A stretch of 64,000 nucleotides of DNA, taken from the NCBI RefSeq assembly GCF_001612765.1, contig NZ_BDBB01000005.1:124001-188000 (forward strand). The letters are read 5' to 3'. The position numbers and the translations under genes were made by a program. The notes beneath the pieces were generated by a model. That model worked only from the letters and a program-made list of their open reading frames with translations, did no database searches and was not told where the DNA came from. Of the stretch, positions 61,372-64,000 are shown piece by piece (within the stretch, counting starts at the first letter, position 1; each line of letters starts with the position of its first letter). The stretch is from Nocardia arthritidis NBRC 100137. Lineage in GTDB: Bacteria > Actinomycetota > Actinomycetes > Mycobacteriales > Mycobacteriaceae.

Positions 61372-61643
61372 CAGCACTCACCGCCCTTGCGGCTACGACC
61401 GCGACGGCGGCGGACCTGCGCAGACTTCAACGCGAGCCGCGTGTAATGAGCCTTCCGAGCCTGATCAGCGCGGTAGGCACGCTCCTCCGGGCTCAACAGC
61501 CCATCCGGGTCGACAATGCGGTCGAACTTGCTTGTCATCGCCGCCCGCGCCTTCGCAGTGCGCGCCGCGCGATCGGAAGTCTTCGCCCAGGACTCGTGCG
61601 CGGCGATCCGCGCCTGCAATGTCCGCTCGACGGGGGTGCTCAT
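61371..61643 (-). CDS. Small basic element protein
   Basis: 90 residues. RTLQARIAAHESWAKTSDRA, ARTAKARAAMTSKFDRIVDP and an Arg/Lys-rich end (SAQVRRRRGRSRKGG). Resembles small basic proteins found beside Xis in Nocardia/Mycobacterium elements, possibly DNA-binding. Confidence 0.65.
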   Translation of the reverse strand: MSTPVERTLQARIAAHESWAKTSDRAARTAKARAAMTSKFDRIVDPDGLLSPEERAYRADQARKAHYTRLALKSAQVRRRRGRSRKGGEC

Positions 61644-61852
61644 GCCACACCGCCGTTGATGACGGTCGCGGCGGGCCGAATCAGCGCCAGCAGCTCGTCA
61701 CGCTCGACCCGCAGCAGGCGTCCGTTCACCCTGAATCCGTTGAGATCACCGGCCGCGATCCAGTTTCGAATCGTCTTCGTGTCGACGTCGACGAGCGCCG
61801 CCGCGGTCTTGAGGCTGATCAGATTCCGGGCCTCAGTAGAAGCCTTGTCCAT
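61640..61852 (-). CDS. xis: Excisionase-like MerR/AlpA HTH protein
   Basis: 70 residues from ATG 61852 (GAAGGAGC upstream; an in-frame extension to 61927 would run through the operator hairpin). LISLKTAAALVDVDTKTIRN, WIAAGDLNGFRVNGRLLRVE, RDELLALI is the winged HTH of Xis/AlpA regulators. First gene of the minus-strand operon; it may direct excision and regulate the operon. Confidence 0.75.
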   Translation of the reverse strand: MDKASTEARNLISLKTAAALVDVDTKTIRNWIAAGDLNGFRVNGRLLRVERDELLALIRPAATVINGGVA

Positions 61853-61867
61853 CAATGCCCGCTCCTT

Positions 61868-61905
61868 CGAAAAGTGGGAAATACGTTGCAGTTCCCCACT
61901 TTTCG
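61868..61905. promoter_or_regulatory. Hyphenated palindrome before the element operon
   Basis: CGAAAAGTGGG (61868-61878) and CCCACTTTTCG (61895-61905) are perfect reverse complements separated by 16 bases, immediately before the ribosome-binding site of the first operon gene. Operator or 5' leader hairpin. Confidence 0.6.
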
Positions 61906-61946
61906 CCGAAACTTCGGGCGTAAGCACCGCATAGGTGGACTTGTCC

Positions 61947-61985
61947 AGACGTCTCAGGTACCGTTGAAGAAGTCCCTAGACGTCC
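61947..61985. promoter_or_regulatory. Paired AGACGTC operators for the divergent regulator
   Basis: AGACGTCT (61947-61954) and AGACGTCC (61978-61985) lie 31 bases apart (three helical turns), upstream of the XRE gene. They may bind the XRE protein or its operon partner. Confidence 0.45.
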
Positions 61986-62002
61986 CTGAAATTGGAGGCG
62001 AA

Positions 62003-62743
62003 ATGGCGAACGAACGCCTTCGCAATGCGATGCAGCAGGCTGGCCTCGACATCCCGGACGTCGCGGACAAGGTCGGCGTGGAGCCAAAGACCGTCGAACG
62101 GTGGATCACGAAGGGCCGCGTGCCCTACCCAAAGCACCGGCATGCCGTCGCCGCGCTAGTCGGAGAAACCGAGAACTACTTGTGGCCGGACGCTCTCGCG
62201 CCAGAACGGAAGGTCGAGGTTGCACAATCGGAAGTCCTGACGGTCTACCCACACCGCAGTGCAATTCCAAGTGACCTGTGGAAGCGGCTGCTGTCGAGCA
62301 CGAGCGAACAACTCGACGTCCTCGTGCTCGCGGGCTTGTTCCTTGCCGAGGAGCCCGAATTCACACGAACCCTGCGCAAGAAGACACGCGACGGGCTGAA
62401 GGTTCGACTGCTGTTCGGTCGCCCGACCGCGGCGGAAGCCGACAAGCGGAGCGCCGAGGAACGCCTGGCGGCAGGCACCGTGCCCTCGCGTATCAACAAC
62501 GCACTCGCACTGATCGAGCCGCTGGCCGAGATCGAGGGCGTCGAGCTTCGATACCACGACACGACGCTCTACAACTCGGTGTTCCGATTCGACAACGAGA
62601 TGATCGTCAACATGCATGTCTACGGGCTGCCGGGCGCGCACGCCCCCGCGCTTCATCTGCGCCAGTTGCCCGCTGGCGACATGTTCGAGACGTATATGAC
62701 CAGCTTCGAGCACGTATGGTCGAACGCGACCCCCGAAAGGTGA
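62003..62743 (+). CDS. XRE-type HTH regulator with DUF5919 (PLD-like) domain
   Basis: 246 residues from ATG 62003 with GGAGGCG upstream. The N-terminus is an XRE HTH (LRNAMQQAGLDIPDVADKVG, VEPKTVERWITKGRVP), and the rest is a DUF5919 domain: LLSSTSEQLDVLVLAGLFLA, KVRLLFGRP, RFDNEMIVNMHVYGLPG. The domain resembles phospholipase-D-like folds without the HKD motif. It is the probable master regulator of the element and diverges from the operon. Confidence 0.8.
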   Translation: MANERLRNAMQQAGLDIPDVADKVGVEPKTVERWITKGRVPYPKHRHAVAALVGETENYLWPDALAPERKVEVAQSEVLTVYPHRSAIPSDLWKRLLSSTSEQLDVLVLAGLFLAEEPEFTRTLRKKTRDGLKVRLLFGRPTAAEADKRSAEERLAAGTVPSRINNALALIEPLAEIEGVELRYHDTTLYNSVFRFDNEMIVNMHVYGLPGAHAPALHLRQLPAGDMFETYMTSFEHVWSNATPER

Positions 62744-62749
62744 TCGTTC

Positions 62750-63220
62750 ATGGCCCGGATCGATTATTTCCACGACCCTGACGCACCCACGCCGAACAGC
62801 GTCAAGGTCGCCGTTAGTGCATTTGTGCGCGATTCACAGGGCAGAATCCTGATGATCCACCGCACCGACAATGATCACTATTCGATCCCTGGGGGCGGGC
62901 TCGAAGCGGGCGAGACGGTCACACAGGCGCTCGTACGAGAGGTCAAAGAGGAAACCGGGATCGATGTGCAGGTGACCGACCTCATCGGAATATTCTCGAA
63001 TCCGGAGCACGTCATCGCATACGACGATGGTGAAGTCCGTCAGGAGTTCTCGATCTGCTTTCGCGCCGACCCAATCGGAGGCGAACTCCGAACTAGTTCG
63101 GAGTCGAAGGAAGTCAGATGGGTTGCACCTAGCGATGTTTCGTCTCTGGACGTCCATCCATCGATCGCGCTTCGTATCGAGCGGGGCCTGACTCCTTCAG
63201 CGCGGCCGTATTACACGTGA
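62750..63220 (+). CDS. Nudix hydrolase
   Basis: 156 residues, start 6 bases after the XRE stop. The Nudix box GGGLEAGETVTQALVREV, KEETGI fits GX5EX7REUXEEXGU. It is cotranscribed with the XRE-DUF5919 regulator, a pairing frequent in actinobacterial ICEs where a pra-like activator is followed by a Nudix gene; it may hydrolyse a signalling nucleotide. Confidence 0.88.
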   Translation: MARIDYFHDPDAPTPNSVKVAVSAFVRDSQGRILMIHRTDNDHYSIPGGGLEAGETVTQALVREVKEETGIDVQVTDLIGIFSNPEHVIAYDDGEVRQEFSICFRADPIGGELRTSSESKEVRWVAPSDVSSLDVHPSIALRIERGLTPSARPYYT

Positions 63221-63238
63221 CAGACGACGAACAGCCGA

Positions 63239-63769
63239 CTATTCACGCAACAGCTTCTCGGTACGGTCAACTGCTTCGATCAGCTCAGGCGCCGCCTCAG
63301 CCAACGACCTGGATACGACATGATCCGGGCCGTACCGTTCGCGGACCTCGGCAATGCGACTGAGCACATCCGTCGTCTCACCGGTTGGGGTCGTCGTGAT
63401 ATCCGCCCACCACAGCGCGTCGCGGAGTGCTGTCTGCTCATCCGGCCAGCGGATCTCGATATTGCGGTTGCGCGCCTCGACACAAGCACACGAATGGTTG
63501 GCGACGAGAGCGCACAATCGCTCCGGCGCGCCCTCACGCCGCAGGAACTCGGCGCCATCAACCGGATGAAATCCGGTCTCACGGATCGACGGCGCGTAGC
63601 CGATGTCATGCAGCCACGCCGCAGCCAGCAATAGGTCGCCGTCGTCAACCACATCGACGGCCTGCTGAGCATGCCGAGCAACGCCTTGGACGTGCTGCCA
63701 CCGCCGAGACATGCCGACGAGATTATCCCGTGCCAGCTGCGCGGCCCACGCAACGAAGTCATCGGTCAT
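63239..63769 (-). CDS. HD-domain phosphohydrolase-like protein
   Basis: 176 residues from ATG 63769. The metal motif H...HD is visible as RRWQHVQGVARHAQQA and AAWLHDIGYAPS, with HPVDGAEFLRREG and NHSCACVEARN completing an HD superfamily core. Such genes are standard companions of Nudix and XRE genes in actinobacterial ICEs. Convergent with the Nudix gene. Probably acts on nucleotides. Confidence 0.82.
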   Translation of the reverse strand: MTDDFVAWAAQLARDNLVGMSRRWQHVQGVARHAQQAVDVVDDGDLLLAAAWLHDIGYAPSIRETGFHPVDGAEFLRREGAPERLCALVANHSCACVEARNRNIEIRWPDEQTALRDALWWADITTTPTGETTDVLSRIAEVRERYGPDHVVSRSLAEAAPELIEAVDRTEKLLRE

Positions 63770-63834
63770 ACAGGCAACCGTATCGCCTTGCCCCATGACC
63801 TGCTGTTGCCCCTGACTGCGCCGTCCGGACGGCC

Positions 63835-64000
63835 CTACAGTTTGTCGCCCAGCCGCGCCCGGCGGTGCGCTGCTTTCGCTCGACTGTCCGCGACCGCGGC
63901 GCCATAGCGGGACAACATCTGACGCGATCGCCATCCGGCGAGCATCATGAGGTCTTGCTCCTGGCCGCCGCTGTCGAGCCAGGTATGCGCGAAGAAGTGG
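63835..64000 (-). CDS. int: Tyrosine recombinase (integrase), C-terminal part, cut by the window edge
   Basis: The last 55 codons read HFFAHTWLDSGGQEQDLMML, AGWRSRQMLSRYGAAVADSR and a basic tail. They include the Box II His (HFF), the GW pair and the catalytic Tyr (RYG). It belongs to the phage/ICE integrases, and its location opposite the tRNA 3' half fits site-specific integration into tRNA-Met. The N-terminus and the intact tRNA are expected beyond 64000. Confidence 0.82.
   Translation of the reverse strand, partial: HFFAHTWLDSGGQEQDLMMLAGWRSRQMLSRYGAAVADSRAKAAHRRARLGDKL

Larger units (their letters stand above)
47908..64000. mobile_element. Integrative (conjugative) element, AICE-like, right end beyond the window
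   Basis: Bounded on the left by a tRNA 3'-half and still open at the right edge, where a tyrosine recombinase begins. It contains an FtsK/TraB-like translocase, a CHC2-TOPRIM primase, a Replic_Relax-like protein, an Xis-like HTH, a DUF2637 membrane protein, an XRE regulator with Nudix, and a defence pair near the left end. All core genes form one minus-strand operon. The single FtsK-type pump suggests double-stranded DNA transfer as in actinomycete ICEs. Confidence 0.8.

Noticed and set aside
1..64000. CRISPR array
   Set aside because: No set of regularly spaced identical repeats with unique spacers was seen; the only regular arrays are the short heptamer repeats in two promoters.

Overview
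The window is a high-GC actinobacterial chromosome segment that looks like Nocardia or a close mycolic-acid-bearing relative. The support is gene content: a CYP125-type steroid C26 monooxygenase with a KstR-like box, an antigen-85-like mycolyltransferase, a PapA-like acyltransferase beside an MFS exporter, glucosyl-3-phosphoglycerate synthase, an MMPL transporter, SigF with a UsfX/RsbW-type anti-sigma factor, and DUF4254, DUF5994 and DUF1254/DUF1214 proteins. Species was not determined.

Layout, 1-47.9 kb (chromosome). 0-3.4 kb: HNH/TerB-like protein, TetR regulator and CYP125. 3.5-6.7 kb: two tandem Tat-exported DUF1254/DUF1214 paralogues that share an upstream block. 6.8-7.7 kb: two nearly identical, divergently transcribed small membrane proteins. 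7.7-15.9 kb: TerD-vWA protein, gpgS, MFS + PapA-like pair, mycolyltransferase-like esterase, SDR/DUF2867 protein. 16-25.8 kb: AI-2E-family permease, OsmC, MetY, small secreted proteins, ABM monooxygenase, CutA, CsbD, MMPL + MarR. 25.8-33 kb: sigF/anti-sigF, DUF4254, VOC protein, GlxA-type regulator, Kup, a DesA3-type desaturase, and a decayed stretch holding CsbD and TetR remnants. 33.4-47.1 kb: DUF5994 pair, DAPG-hydrolase-like protein with its TetR and a palindromic operator, then a possible SARP regulon. In that regulon a large SARP-ATPase-TPR regulator faces a ferredoxin + P450 operon, and a DrrAB-like ABC exporter + DUF4097 operon faces a luciferase-like monooxygenase. The same four-fold heptamer direct-repeat array lies in both divergent promoter regions.

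Layout, 47.9-64 kb (integrated element). A 3' half of a tRNA-Met(CAU) at 47908-47949 without its 5' half marks one attachment junction. The C-terminus of a tyrosine recombinase runs off the right edge. Between them lie a two-gene PARIS-like defence module (ABC/AAA-type ATPase + DUF4435 TOPRIM-like protein, visibly AT-richer than its surroundings), a non-coding stretch with a 31-bp perfect inverted repeat and GATC-rich repeats, and a minus-strand operon of about 16 genes with mostly 1-4 base overlaps. The operon encodes an Xis-like HTH, small membrane proteins, an RR-motif protein, a Replic_Relax-like protein, an FtsK/TraB-like translocase, coiled-coil proteins, a CHC2-TOPRIM primase and a DUF2637 protein. 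A divergent XRE-DUF5919 regulator, a Nudix hydrolase and an HD-domain protein complete it. The layout resembles actinomycete integrative and conjugative elements that move double-stranded DNA with a single FtsK-type pump.

All calls rest on reading the sequence and on recalled family motifs; no database search was possible.
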